Of a stretch of DNA of 64,000 bases, positions 1-8,823 are shown one piece after another. Position 1 is the first letter of the stretch, and each line of letters starts with the position of its first letter. The translations under genes and the position numbers were made by a program. This DNA is from Treponema sp. CETP13 (lineage in GTDB: Bacteria > Spirochaetota > Spirochaetia > Treponematales > Treponemataceae), in contig MLPZ01000003.1 in assembly GCA_001885315.1 (NCBI GenBank), positions 147,164 to 211,163 on the forward strand, read 5' to 3'. The notes beneath the pieces were generated by a model. It had not been told where the DNA came from. It made no database searches and was given only the letters and a program-made list of their open reading frames with translations.

Positions 1-56
1 AAAACTTTTTGGTTCTTAATGATCGCAAACGGTATTTCTAATTTTAACTTTTCGTT

Positions 57-90
57 TTGTTCTGTATATAAAAATATGTATACAGAACAA
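57..90. repeat. Inverted repeat upstream of typA
   Basis: Two 14-base arms (57-70 and 77-90) built on TTGTTCTGTATA pair with one mismatch around a 6-base spacer. No T-run follows, so it does not look like a terminator. It lies just upstream of a TATACT hexamer (116-121) that is a plausible -10 box for typA, so it could be an operator. Function unproven. Confidence 0.45.
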
Positions 91-159
91 ACTATACTTA
101 ACTTTTAAATAACGCTATACTGTGCCAATCCTTTCTAAATAATAAATCAGGGACAATTA

Positions 160-2001
160 ATGATTCACACAGACACATCTAACCCGTCTATTCGCAACAT
201 TGCTATAATTGCACATGTTGACCATGGTAAAACCACTCTTGTAGACGCTATGTTTAAACAAGCAGGAACTTTTCGCGAAGGACAAGAAATACGCGAACGA
301 CTTATGGATAGTATGGAACTCGAACAAGAACGAGGAATAACTATAGAAGCAAAAAATTGCTCTGTTGTATGGAAGGACGTTAAAATTAACATTCTTGATA
401 CTCCCGGTCACGCAGACTTTGGTGGCGAAGTAGAACGGGCTCTCTCCATGGTCGATGGAGTTGTTCTTCTTGTAGATGCTTCCGAAGGGCCTTTACCGCA
501 AACACGTTTTGTATTAAGTAAAGCGCTCGGCCAAGGACTCCCAGTAATTGTATTAATTAATAAAATTGATCGCTCAGATGCCAGAGCAGATAAAGTTTTG
601 GATGACGTTTATGATCTGTTTATAGACCTTGGCGCCAACGACGAACAATTAGACTTTCCTATTTTGTATGCAATTGGGAAAAATGGAATTGCACGTGAGA
701 CACTTGAAGGTGACAACGAAAAAGGGGATTTAACTCCACTTTTTAATATGATTATTGAAAAACTACCAGCCCCACAATACACTAGTAGCGAACCATTTCA
801 AATGTTGGTTTCAGATTTGTCATACTCATCTTTTTTTGGTAGACAAGCTATTGGAAAAGTTATAAATGGACGCGCTCATTGCAATGATAAGCTCGTTTGC
901 ATTGGCGAAAAAGAAACTCAAAGACTCAGTGTTTCTAAACTTCAAACATATACCGGAATAAAGCTTGCAGAAACAGAATATGCAGAACCAGGAGACATTA
1001 TTGTACTTTCAGGTATTGAGAATGTAAAAATAGGAGATACCATTTGTACAAATGACAATAGTAAAGCTTTACCCCGTATTAAAGTTGATGAGCCAACAGT
1101 TTCTATGCATTTTTCTGTAAATACATCGCCTCTTGCAGGAACAGAAGGTAAAAATCCAACCTCAACGGTATTATTAGAACGTCTAAAAAAAGAAACATTA
1201 AAAAACGTTTCTTTACAAGTTGATAGCGAAAATATTGGAGGCGGTTTTCTTGTACGCGGACGTGGTGAATTTCAACTCATTATACTTATAGAAATGCTCA
1301 GACGTGAAGGATTTGAGATTGGAGTTACACGACCTGAAGTTATTTTTAAAATTGAAGATGGTAAAAAACTTGAGCCGATTGAACACGTTTATATTGACTG
1401 TGAAGAACAATACGCTGGTAATGTTACCGTTAAACTTTCTGGGCACAAGGGCAGAATGTTAAGCTATACGAGTCAAGAAGGGGGGCGTGTTCATCTCGAA
1501 TTTTCAGTCCCTTCTCGTGCTTTAATTGGCTACAGAGATCAGTTTTTGACGGATACAAAAGGTACAGGGATTATGAACACCAATATTTCTGGATACGAAG
1601 AATACCGCGGTGACTTTGAAGAATTTACAAATGGCTTTTTAGTCTCAGGGCAAGCTGGTGTTGGTGTAACCTATGGTCTTTTTCACCTAGAACCACATGG
1701 ACGACTTTTTATAACTCCTGGAGAACCTATTTACGAGGGAATGGTTATTGGACAACATAATCTTGACTACGATATGGTTGTTAATCCAGCAAAAGAAAAA
1801 AAACTATCTAATATGAGATCTACTCTAAAAGATGAATCATTAGCACTTACTCCTGTACAACCTATGACACTTGAGCGGGCTATGCTTTTAGTGCATGATG
1901 AAGAAATGGTAGAAGTTACCCCAAAATCTATTCGCATTAGAAAGGTTGAATTAAATGAACTTGCCCGTAAAAAAATTGCAAGAGCACAACAAGTAAACTA
2001 G
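160..2001 (+). CDS. typA: Ribosome-associated translational GTPase TypA/BipA
   Basis: The 613-residue length is normal for TypA/BipA, a ribosome-binding GTPase of the EF-G/LepA class that helps 50S assembly and stress or cold adaptation in the cytosol. The GTPase motifs are all visible: G1 AHVDHGKTT at residues 18-26, G2 RGIT, G3 DTPGH and G4 NKID. They are followed by the beta-barrel domain and the EF-G III/V-like and TypA-specific C-terminal domains, including GRGEFQL and [15 protein letters not shown]. The ATG is preceded by AGGGA at suitable spacing. The gene stands alone, with an inverted repeat and a TATACT box upstream and a strong terminator downstream shared with convergent purB. Confidence 0.97.
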   Translation: MIHTDTSNPSIRNIAIIAHVDHGKTTLVDAMFKQAGTFREGQEIRERLMDSMELEQERGITIEAKNCSVVWKDVKINILDTPGHADFGGEVERALSMVDGVVLLVDASEGPLPQTRFVLSKALGQGLPVIVLINKIDRSDARADKVLDDVYDLFIDLGANDEQLDFPILYAIGKNGIARETLEGDNEKGDLTPLFNMIIEKLPAPQYTSSEPFQMLVSDLSYSSFFGRQAIGKVINGRAHCNDKLVCIGEKETQRLSVSKLQTYTGIKLAETEYAEPGDIIVLSGIENVKIGDTICTNDNSKALPRIKVDEPTVSMHFSVNTSPLAGTEGKNPTSTVLLERLKKETLKNVSLQVDSENIGGGFLVRGRGEFQLIILIEMLRREGFEIGVTRPEVIFKIEDGKKLEPIEHVYIDCEEQYAGNVTVKLSGHKGRMLSYTSQEGGRVHLEFSVPSRALIGYRDQFLTDTKGTGIMNTNISGYEEYRGDFEEFTNGFLVSGQAGVGVTYGLFHLEPHGRLFITPGEPIYEGMVIGQHNLDYDMVVNPAKEKKLSNMRSTLKDESLALTPVQPMTLERAMLLVHDEEMVEVTPKSIRIRKVELNELARKKIARAQQVN

Positions 2002-2021
2002 ATAAACCTTTTTAAGATTAT

Positions 2022-2059
2022 AAAAAAGCTCAACACTTATATAGTGCTGAGCTTTTTTT
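2022..2059. terminator. Bidirectional terminator between typA and purB
   Basis: AAGCTCAACACT pairs with AGTGCTGAGCTT (one wobble) around a short AT loop. It is flanked by an A-run on the left and a T-run on the right, so it can act as a rho-independent terminator for both convergent genes. Confidence 0.9.
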
Positions 2060-2092
2060 ATTACAAACAAAACTATTCTTTTTGAATAATTT

Positions 2093-3508
2093 TTACAAAT
2101 TTATATATTTTTTTGCAAGTCGCTTTGCTTTAACTGCAGATAATCCACGATATCTCTCTGGATGAGCAAAGAATCCTTCGGGGTCTTTTTCTCCAAGATT
2201 TTTGAGTTGGTTAATTATTGCATCAAAGGTTTTTGGATGTTTTTTCATTGCCTCAAAAAAGGTTATTTGGTTTTCTTCGGCATCTAATGTAATTTTTCGA
2301 ATTACTTCATGAGCATCGCTTACACCTGTTTCTGCAAGTAAAATATATGCAGGTTCCGCTAAAACACCACCTTTTACTTTTCCACCTGCATTTGCAAGAT
2401 TTCGAGCCATATTTTCATGGTCACATTGCAAGCCTGAAACGACTTTTTTCATACGTGAAACAGCCATGCTAAAACCACAAATATAATCACACATAAAACG
2501 CTGGCTTGCCGAATTAGAAAGGTCTCTTTGATGTTCAGAAATCTGATCCATGTAAAAAGTCATTACTCGTGGACAAAATGCTTTCCATAAGGATTTAACA
2601 TGTTCAGAATTCCATGGATTTCGTTTTTGTGGCATTGTAGAAGAGCCTACTTGAGTGGATGCAAAGTATTCAAAAACTTCTCCAATCTCTGAGCGCTGTA
2701 AATTTCTTAGATCATCTGCAAGATTTGCAATGATTCCAAAAGCAACATTACATTCGAGCAAAACTCTGAGTAAATATTCAGGTTCTACCAATTGTGTTGA
2801 ATGTTCACTTGGTTGTAAGCCCATGTAGGTTAAATAACGTTTTTCTAAATCTTCTGGATCTTTTACAATCATACTAGGTCCATTATAAGCCCCAACAGGA
2901 CCAGCTAATTTACCTCTAAGATTTTTTGAAAGTCTTTCAATTTCTATTATAGATTTGCCTAAGCGACTAACATATTCAGCCATTGCGTATCCAAAAGTTA
3001 TTGGAACAGCATGCTGTCCGTGAGTTCGCCCAACTTGAGGAGTTTCTGCTTCTCGATCTGCAATTTCACAAAGTTTTGTTTCTAGCGCTTTTAATTCAGG
3101 AAGAACAACTTTTTGTACTGCATCACGCATACGAGCAGACATCGAAGTATCTAAAATATCAACAGAAGTAGCTCCCAAATGTACAAGAGGAGAAACTTCT
3201 TCTGGTACCATGGTTTTAAGCACATTTACAAGAGCACGAATATTGTGTTTTGTTTTTTCTTCTTCTGCATAAACGGCTACAGGATCGACACTTTCTGCAA
3301 TTTTATCTAATTTTTTTGACATCTCATCGGTCAATTGATTGCGAACAGAAAGATGTGCCTTTATTAATGCAATTTCGGCTTTTGCATTGTAAAATACACC
3401 GGCTTCTTCTGATATATATAACGTAAGTGCGTCAAAAACTGACGACTCAGACAACGAATACCGATGATCAATCGGTGAAATATTTGTAAATATACTACGA
3501 GTTTCCAT
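2093..3508 (-). CDS. purB: Adenylosuccinate lyase
   Basis: This enzyme splits SAICAR to AICAR and adenylosuccinate to AMP, releasing fumarate, in purine synthesis. The 471-residue protein belongs to the fumarase/aspartase superfamily: it carries the signature GSSTMPQKRNP near residue 287, the GRTHGQHAVP motif near residue 160 and the HLGATSVDILDT segment near 110. There is no Shine-Dalgarno sequence before the ATG. Instead an extended -10 box, TGCTATACT on the minus strand, ends seven bases upstream, suggesting a leaderless transcript. It is divergent from the DUF362 gene. purH, the next-but-one pathway activity, lies 28 kb away in this window. Confidence 0.96.
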   Translation of the reverse strand: METRSIFTNISPIDHRYSLSESSVFDALTLYISEEAGVFYNAKAEIALIKAHLSVRNQLTDEMSKKLDKIAESVDPVAVYAEEEKTKHNIRALVNVLKTMVPEEVSPLVHLGATSVDILDTSMSARMRDAVQKVVLPELKALETKLCEIADREAETPQVGRTHGQHAVPITFGYAMAEYVSRLGKSIIEIERLSKNLRGKLAGPVGAYNGPSMIVKDPEDLEKRYLTYMGLQPSEHSTQLVEPEYLLRVLLECNVAFGIIANLADDLRNLQRSEIGEVFEYFASTQVGSSTMPQKRNPWNSEHVKSLWKAFCPRVMTFYMDQISEHQRDLSNSASQRFMCDYICGFSMAVSRMKKVVSGLQCDHENMARNLANAGGKVKGGVLAEPAYILLAETGVSDAHEVIRKITLDAEENQITFFEAMKKHPKTFDAIINQLKNLGEKDPEGFFAHPERYRGLSAVKAKRLAKKYINL

Positions 3509-3515
3509 GCAAAGG

Positions 3516-3524
3516 AGTATAGCA
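3516..3524 (-). promoter_or_regulatory. Extended -10 promoter of purB (leaderless)
   Basis: On the minus strand this reads TGC-TATACT, followed by seven bases and then the purB ATG. The start point is predicted at or next to the A of the ATG. The -35 region is weak, as expected for an extended -10 promoter. Confidence 0.6.
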
Positions 3525-3562
3525 AAAACAGAGAGGCTTTGGAAGAGGATTTATGTTACTAG

Positions 3563-3592
3563 TTTACCCTCTAAGCCTTTTTAGAGTATTAT
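3563..3592 (+). promoter_or_regulatory. Promoter of the DUF362 gene (leaderless)
   Basis: TTTACC (3563-3568), an 18-base spacer and TATTAT (3587-3592) lie eight bases before the ATG at 3601. This position is only compatible with the downstream start codon. Confidence 0.5.
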
Positions 3593-3600
3593 TTGCATAT

Positions 3601-4755
3601 ATGACGAAAACAACAGCACTGTATAAAATTGATGAATACGATTCTAAAAAAGTTTTAGAAGCTATTATTCATATGATGGAACTCGTTCCTCCTCCTGATG
3701 TTACTGGGAAAACAGTTCTTATAAAACCCAATATTCTCGCACCAAAAGCTACTAATAAAGCTGTTTGCACCCACCCAATAGTTGTTGGTGCGGCGGTAAA
3801 AGCTTTTTTACGTAGAGGAGCTGCAAAAGTTATAGTCGGTGAATCACCGGCTACAGCAAACTCAACAAGTTCTGCAAAGTCGACAGGTATATACGATGAA
3901 GTTGTTAAAGCGGGTGGTGAATGGGTAGATTTTCACGATTCTGTAAATGTCGAATGCCCTAACGGAAAACTTGTAAGAAACTTTGAATTTGCAACTCAAT
4001 TCACTCAAGCAGATGTCGTAGTTTCGATTGCCAAATTAAAAACACACCAACTTATGAGCTACACAGGAACAATGAAAAACTTATTTGGGCTTATGGTTGG
4101 CTTAAAAAAAGCACAAACACATTATCGTTTTCCAAACAAACCAGAATTTAGCGCATTTCTTACCGATCTAAACATTGCAGCAAATCCTCAATACGCAATA
4201 ATGGATGCCATTGTTGGAATGGAAGGCAAAGGTGGCCCTGGAAATGGAACGCCTGTTCAATTGGGATTTATGGCTGCCTCTGACAACACTCTTGCATGTG
4301 ACTGGACGTGTGCTTCTATTGTCGGCTATGATCCGTATAAAATTCCAAACTTAAAAGATGCTATAGAGAGAGATATTTGGGGAAAAAATCCTGCTGAATT
4401 TACTACAAAAGGAGTCAGCATAAAAGAAATAAAGCCAGAGCATTTTGAAATTGTAAAAGATTCTGCTACGTGGGTTGGAATACAAGAAATACTTCCCAAT
4501 TTTATAAATACATTAATAAAACTTGCAGTGGTAAAAACGCCACATTTTAATAATAGTAAATGCATTAGATGCGGAAAATGTATTGAAATTTGTCCTGCTC
4601 AAATTTTATATTTTAAAGAAAATAAAAAACCTGTAATAGGGCCAAATAATAAGAATTTTTTTAAACATGTCGAAATACAGCGTACAAAGTGTCTTCATTG
4701 CTTTTGTTGTCATGAAATATGTCCAGCTTCTGCAATTACCCTTAAAAAGTTTTAA
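3601..4755 (+). CDS. DUF362 protein with C-terminal double 4Fe-4S ferredoxin domain
   Basis: The 384-residue protein has an N-terminal DUF362 domain (VLIKPNIL near residue 35; KLKTH...TGTMKNLFG in the middle). A C-terminal ferredoxin domain carries two clusters, CIRCGKCIEICP and CLHCFCCHEICP. Proteins of this family are iron-sulfur proteins of poorly defined redox function, so no substrate is assigned. An in-frame ATG exists 16 codons upstream (3553), but its AGAGGA sequence is too close to it. The family usually begins near MTKTTALYKI, and a promoter-like pair sits directly before 3601. I therefore prefer 3601, though 3553 cannot be excluded. A PAP2-like gene follows after 29 bases, probably in the same operon. 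Confidence 0.85.
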   Translation: MTKTTALYKIDEYDSKKVLEAIIHMMELVPPPDVTGKTVLIKPNILAPKATNKAVCTHPIVVGAAVKAFLRRGAAKVIVGESPATANSTSSAKSTGIYDEVVKAGGEWVDFHDSVNVECPNGKLVRNFEFATQFTQADVVVSIAKLKTHQLMSYTGTMKNLFGLMVGLKKAQTHYRFPNKPEFSAFLTDLNIAANPQYAIMDAIVGMEGKGGPGNGTPVQLGFMAASDNTLACDWTCASIVGYDPYKIPNLKDAIERDIWGKNPAEFTTKGVSIKEIKPEHFEIVKDSATWVGIQEILPNFINTLIKLAVVKTPHFNNSKCIRCGKCIEICPAQILYFKENKKPVIGPNNKNFFKHVEIQRTKCLHCFCCHEICPASAITLKKF

Positions 4756-4784
4756 AATAAACTATAAACACCACGGAGAATTTT

Positions 4785-5732
4785 TTGAAAATTAACTATA
4801 AAAAAGCGACGTCAGACAACCTTATACCTCTCGTAAACTACGGTATTTTGCGTCCATATTTAACAATTCCTTTTCGCATAAAAAGCATTAAAAGTTTATA
4901 TGAATATTTAAAATGTGTTGTAAAAGATTTTTTTTGGCTTCAATTTTCCGTAAAATTAAGACTGCGCAAAATCCGTATTGTTTCTGTAGATCACGATCTC
5001 GATGAAGCCGTTCCATTCACTCCCCAAAAAGTACATATTTATTTAGACTTTGTTAATTTTTGGATAAGACCCTTAACTTTTTTAATGTGTCGTATTGGTG
5101 AAAAAAAAGCTCTTCCCTATTGTGTTAAATATTTAGACTACATAAAAAAAGCCTATCATGAAGCATCAAATGTATATAGATTTTGTATGTCTACTACAAA
5201 GCGACCAGACTTTACAGAGATGAAACAGTTTAAGACAATCCATAGAACAGACCCTCATTTTTTATGCGTCCCAAGCTTACATGTAGCAATATGCATACTT
5301 ACCTATTCTTTTTACAAAAAAGTATTTAACGAAATAGGACTTACAAAAGAAGAACAAGATTTTTACAACAGAGAACTTTATTTAAGTGCTATAACTATTA
5401 CAGAAACAGTCCTCTTTGTAAAACAACACAGTGTAAACTGCATTCCTGCTGCATTGTATATGATGAGTCACTTAATTCCTAATTACTTTAAACTAGTAGA
5501 TGGAGTAGATTTTATTGATACTTTATTTACCCAGATGTCAAATGAACAAGATTGCCCATATTATTCTGAAAATTTAAAAACTACAGTTTTAATTTCTGAA
5601 GAAAACAGAAACAAAATACGCAATCATATTCATTTTATGTATGAAAAGCTTATTTTAGAAGGAGTTGCCGAATCTGATTGGACAACTCCCATCTTAAAAT
5701 GGTTGTACAAAATGCCAGAATTTATTTTTTAA
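4785..5732 (+). CDS. Hypothetical protein resembling a degenerate PAP2 phosphatase
   Basis: The 315-residue protein starts at TTG, with GGAG six bases upstream (4775-4778). I do not recognise a characterised family. Pieces look like the PAP2 (lipid phosphatase) active site: KRPDF for the K...RP motif, VPSLHVAI for PSGH, and VKQHSVNCIPA for the H...D motif. The last one has Cys where the conserved Asp would be. Membrane segments are weak compared with real PAP2 enzymes. It could be a catalytically altered or dead PAP2 homologue. It follows the DUF362 gene by 29 bases and overlaps the convergent helicase gene by 11 bases. The PAP2 relation is inference from motifs by eye. Confidence 0.7.
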   Translation: MKINYKKATSDNLIPLVNYGILRPYLTIPFRIKSIKSLYEYLKCVVKDFFWLQFSVKLRLRKIRIVSVDHDLDEAVPFTPQKVHIYLDFVNFWIRPLTFLMCRIGEKKALPYCVKYLDYIKKAYHEASNVYRFCMSTTKRPDFTEMKQFKTIHRTDPHFLCVPSLHVAICILTYSFYKKVFNEIGLTKEEQDFYNRELYLSAITITETVLFVKQHSVNCIPAALYMMSHLIPNYFKLVDGVDFIDTLFTQMSNEQDCPYYSENLKTTVLISEENRNKIRNHIHFMYEKLILEGVAESDWTTPILKWLYKMPEFIF

Positions 5733-7662
5733 TAAACTTAGTAGCGTTTGAATTATTATCATGACGTCGACTAGCACTTGAATCACGAGAACCAAATTGC
5801 TCTCTTCGTCTAGCGGCGCGATTACGATTTTCTCCATCACGACCACCAGCATAGCTACGATTTTCACCTCGAGAATCTGAACGGTTACGAGAGTTTCCAC
5901 TGCGACTTCGAGAGTTTCCCCCTCGTCGAGAATTTCCACCACGGCCTCGAGAACTTCCACCACCACCACGTCGACCCGATCCAGCATTAGAATCAATATG
6001 CATATGTGGCACTTTAGAATCTTTTTCTGATAATTCAAGAGCTTTTTTTGCGGCAGACTCTGGCAAACTAACTAACGAGAAATTTGTTGCACAGTCAATC
6101 TGATCTACCATTCTCTGCGGTATGTGTAACAGATTTGTAAAAAACTCTGCTATTTCTCGAGGATAGTACCCATCTCGGCGACCAAGTTGAACATATATCC
6201 GAATTTGTCCATCACTAACCCGAGAACTTCGATCATTTAGGTCTGTAATAGTACCATATCGGGATGTATCAAGTGCTTTTCCTAGATAGTGTTGCAGAAC
6301 AACGCCAAGCACTTTTTTTGCATCATAATTTTTACAAATTTCATCTACCAAAGAGGCAAAAGTAGCATCTATTTTTAGATTGTCAAAAAAATCTGTTGTA
6401 GCAGGAGTGTTTTCTGTTGCTACAACAGAAGTATCTTTTAATTCGTTAGAATTTTCTGTTTTTATTCCTAAAGTTGCCTTTAATTCTGTAAAAAGCCGAT
6501 TCTGTTTTACTTTTAGAACCTCTTTTACAGAAGGTATCTTAGCTTCTTTTAGTTCAGCTTTAGTTGCTTTTAAGGCAAATCGTTTAAGATTTTCTAATCG
6601 CCGACGCTCTGAAGGACACACCAGTGTAAACGCTAATCCAGTTGAACCTGCTCGACCTGTACGTCCGATACGATGAACATAGGTTGGGCCGTCAAAAGGT
6701 AATGCATAGTTTACAACGTGTGTTAAACCTTCAACATCTATACCTCGTGCTGCAACATCTGTTGCAACTAATATTTGAGTTTTTTTCTCACGAAACCTAG
6801 CTAGAATTTTTTCACGCTGTGCTTGAGGAATATCTCCATGCATGGCAGCCGCTTCATAATCACGCTCATCTAAAGCACGTGTAATTCTATCCGCGTCAGC
6901 TTTGGTTTGTGTAAATATAAGTCCGTAAAAATCTGGACTTATATCAATCATTCGGACAAGGGCTTCGATTTTTTCCTGCTCACGAACAACCCAATAGCGC
7001 TGTTCGGTAAGCAGTGGTTCCTCAGGGCTTGCCTCTTCCTCAACAATGTCATAATCACCCATAAATTTTGATGCAATATCAAGAATAGGCTTAGGCATTG
7101 TTGCCGAAAAAAGCAAAATGCGACTTGCGGAATTTGCCTGTGAAAAAATCAGTTTTATATCATCTATAAAACCCATATCCAACATTTCGTCAGCTTCATC
7201 TAAGATGAAGAAACTAACATGATTTATATTTAAAACACCTCGGTGTAAAAGATCTTTTACTCGTCCTGGAGTTCCTACAACAATCTCTACACCTCGTCGT
7301 AACGTTTTAATCTGTGTTCCAATAGAAGCTCCCCCATATACCGGAACAATGCGAGGAAAAGATCCATCGGTAAACGATTCAATTTCACGACACACTTGCA
7401 TTGCTAGCTCTCTAGTAGGAGCTAATATAAGAGCTTGAACATTGCCAGTTTGCTCACGAATTGTTTGAACTAGTGGAAGTCCAAACGCTGCTGTTTTACC
7501 AGTACCCGTTCGTGCTTTTGCGATTAAGTTTGTTTCACCTTCAAGTAATCGGGGAATTGCCAAAACCTGAATTGGTGATGGTTCCGTAAAACCTTTTTTA
7601 GCTACTGCTGCCAAAGTTGCCTCGTCTAAGCCGAGGTCTTCAAAAGAGGATTTTTGTTCCAT
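5722..7662 (-). CDS. deaD: DEAD-box ATP-dependent RNA helicase with RGG-like tail
   Basis: The 646-residue protein has the complete helicase core: Q-motif, motif I ARTGTGKTA (50-58), PTRELA (Ia), DEAD (155-158), SAT (186-188) and HRIGRTGRAG (VI). A DbpA-type RNA-binding domain follows near residues 480-555. The last ~70 residues are rich in Arg, Gly and Ser, a basic RNA-binding tail typical of DeaD/CsdA-type helicases. These unwind structured RNA in cold adaptation, ribosome assembly and mRNA decay. Its SD is GAAGGAA. The mRNA appears to carry a structured leader of about 180 nt, from a near-consensus promoter, which suggests post-transcriptional or temperature control. deaD versus cshA naming is uncertain. 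Confidence 0.93.
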   Translation of the reverse strand: MEQKSSFEDLGLDEATLAAVAKKGFTEPSPIQVLAIPRLLEGETNLIAKARTGTGKTAAFGLPLVQTIREQTGNVQALILAPTRELAMQVCREIESFTDGSFPRIVPVYGGASIGTQIKTLRRGVEIVVGTPGRVKDLLHRGVLNINHVSFFILDEADEMLDMGFIDDIKLIFSQANSASRILLFSATMPKPILDIASKFMGDYDIVEEEASPEEPLLTEQRYWVVREQEKIEALVRMIDISPDFYGLIFTQTKADADRITRALDERDYEAAAMHGDIPQAQREKILARFREKKTQILVATDVAARGIDVEGLTHVVNYALPFDGPTYVHRIGRTGRAGSTGLAFTLVCPSERRRLENLKRFALKATKAELKEAKIPSVKEVLKVKQNRLFTELKATLGIKTENSNELKDTSVVATENTPATTDFFDNLKIDATFASLVDEICKNYDAKKVLGVVLQHYLGKALDTSRYGTITDLNDRSSRVSDGQIRIYVQLGRRDGYYPREIAEFFTNLLHIPQRMVDQIDCATNFSLVSLPESAAKKALELSEKDSKVPHMHIDSNAGSGRRGGGGSSRGRGGNSRRGGNSRSRSGNSRNRSDSRGENRSYAGGRDGENRNRAARRREQFGSRDSSASRRHDNNSNATKFIKK

Positions 7663-7841
7663 ATTTTTCCTTCGATCATCCGCACATTTTAAAAGCCTTA
7701 GGGTTCAAAATACCCACTACACACCCTGTGCAGTACACCCGAATAGACTAATGTTTATTTACAGAAGATTTCCAGATATGGCTCTTTTAACATGTGATTT
7801 AAAAATTGAATATAAAATAGATTTATATTCATTAAGATAGT
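7663..7841 (-). promoter_or_regulatory. Long structured 5' leader of the DEAD-box helicase mRNA
   Basis: About 180 nt separate the predicted start site (near 7841) from the helicase ATG. The leader contains a perfect 10-bp hairpin (arms 7807-7816 and 7822-7831) close to its 5' end and GGGT/ACCC-type pairing nearer the gene. Long leaders are known for cold-shock helicase genes such as csdA; the function here is inferred. Confidence 0.5.
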
Positions 7842-7847
7842 TGCCGT

Positions 7848-7876
7848 ATTGTATTTTATATTTTTAATTATGTCAA
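7848..7876 (-). promoter_or_regulatory. Sigma-70-type promoter of the helicase gene
   Basis: On the minus strand TTGACA (7876-7871) is separated by 17 bases from TACAAT (7853-7848). This is a near-consensus pair. Confidence 0.75.
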
Positions 7877-7890
7877 GTATCAGTAAGTTA

Positions 7891-7935
7891 ATTTTAGAAA
7901 GATTCTACCAATTTTTGATAAAACCTTTCTAAAAT
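7891..7935 (-). terminator. Hairpin downstream of mrp
   Basis: ATTTTAGAAAG (7891-7901) pairs perfectly with CTTTCTAAAAT (7925-7935) immediately after the mrp stop codon. The T-run is weak, so terminator activity is plausible rather than certain. Confidence 0.5.
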
Positions 7936-7940
7936 ATTTT

Positions 7941-8783
7941 TTATAAAGCTTCAATAGCTGTTTTAATATCTTCTAAACAACCAGTTTCAATATTTTCAAT
8001 CTTTCCAGCATCACAAGCTGCTGCAATTTCTGGGTTAATAGGAATCTGCGCCGTTACTGGAATATTATATTGAGCTGCAATTTCTTTAACATGGCTCTCA
8101 CCAAATACATTAAAATGTTCACCACATTTAGGACATACAGCATAGCTCATGTTTTCTACAAGACCTAAGACTGGGATGCTCATAGTTTCAGCCATTTTTA
8201 CAGCTTTTTGTACAATCATACCAACAAGTTCTTGAGGTGTAGAAACAACAATAATACCATCAATAGCTAAAGATTGAAAAACAGTTAAAGGTACATCTCC
8301 AGTTCCTGGAGGCATATCAACAAACATAAAGTCGACATCAGTCCAAATAACATCGCTCCAAAACTGTTTAACAGCACCTGCTAAAATAGGGCCTCGCCAC
8401 AGTACTGGATCTGTCTCATTTTCCAAAAGAAAATTGATAGACATTATTTGTGTTCCACCATTTGAAACTACAGGATAGATACCATCTTCATCACCGACAG
8501 CTTTACTATGAAGGCCAAAAGCTTTCGGAATAGAAGGACCTGTAATATCCGAATCGAGGATAGCAGTTTTAAAACCTTTTCGTGCCATTTCACTTGCCAT
8601 TAAAGACGTGACTAGTGATTTACCAACACCGCCCTTACCACTTACAACACCAATAACTTTTTTTACGGTGCTTTTTTTATGAAGCTTCTCTTTTTGAGGT
8701 GCTCCTGTTTTTTGTGACTGGGTTCTATCATTGCAGCTATTTTCGCCACAACTAGAACAGTCATGATTGCATGTATCACTCAT
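7941..8783 (-). CDS. mrp: Mrp/NBP35-type iron-sulfur cluster carrier ATPase
   Basis: The 280-residue P-loop ATPase has GKGGVGKS at 49-56 (deviant Walker A), an N-terminal Cys cluster (C5, C9, C12, C17) like NBP35 and ferredoxin-type variants, and the conserved CPKC motif near residue 217 that binds a bridging 4Fe-4S cluster at the dimer interface. It delivers Fe-S clusters to apoproteins in the cytosol. There is no SD. A consensus promoter (TTGACA-17-TATATT) ends six bases before the ATG, so the mRNA is probably leaderless. The gene sits downstream of pheT but has its own promoter in the 40-base gap. Confidence 0.93.
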   Translation of the reverse strand: MSDTCNHDCSSCGENSCNDRTQSQKTGAPQKEKLHKKSTVKKVIGVVSGKGGVGKSLVTSLMASEMARKGFKTAILDSDITGPSIPKAFGLHSKAVGDEDGIYPVVSNGGTQIMSINFLLENETDPVLWRGPILAGAVKQFWSDVIWTDVDFMFVDMPPGTGDVPLTVFQSLAIDGIIVVSTPQELVGMIVQKAVKMAETMSIPVLGLVENMSYAVCPKCGEHFNVFGESHVKEIAAQYNIPVTAQIPINPEIAAACDAGKIENIETGCLEDIKTAIEAL

Positions 8784-8789
8784 ATTATT

Positions 8790-8818
8790 AATATATAGTT
8801 TTTATTGACATATGTCAA
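8790..8818 (-). promoter_or_regulatory. Promoter of mrp, overlapping a 16-bp palindrome
   Basis: On the minus strand TTGACA (8818-8813), a 17-base spacer and TATATT (8795-8790) lie six bases before the mrp ATG. The -35 box is one half of the perfect palindrome ATTGACATATGTCAAT (8804-8819), a possible operator. Confidence 0.7.
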
Positions 8819-8823
8819 TAAAA

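Noticed and set aside
157..411. Minus-strand frames inside typA and comparable shadow frames elsewhere
   Set aside because: They lie wholly within well-supported genes on the other strand and have no SD or family resemblance.
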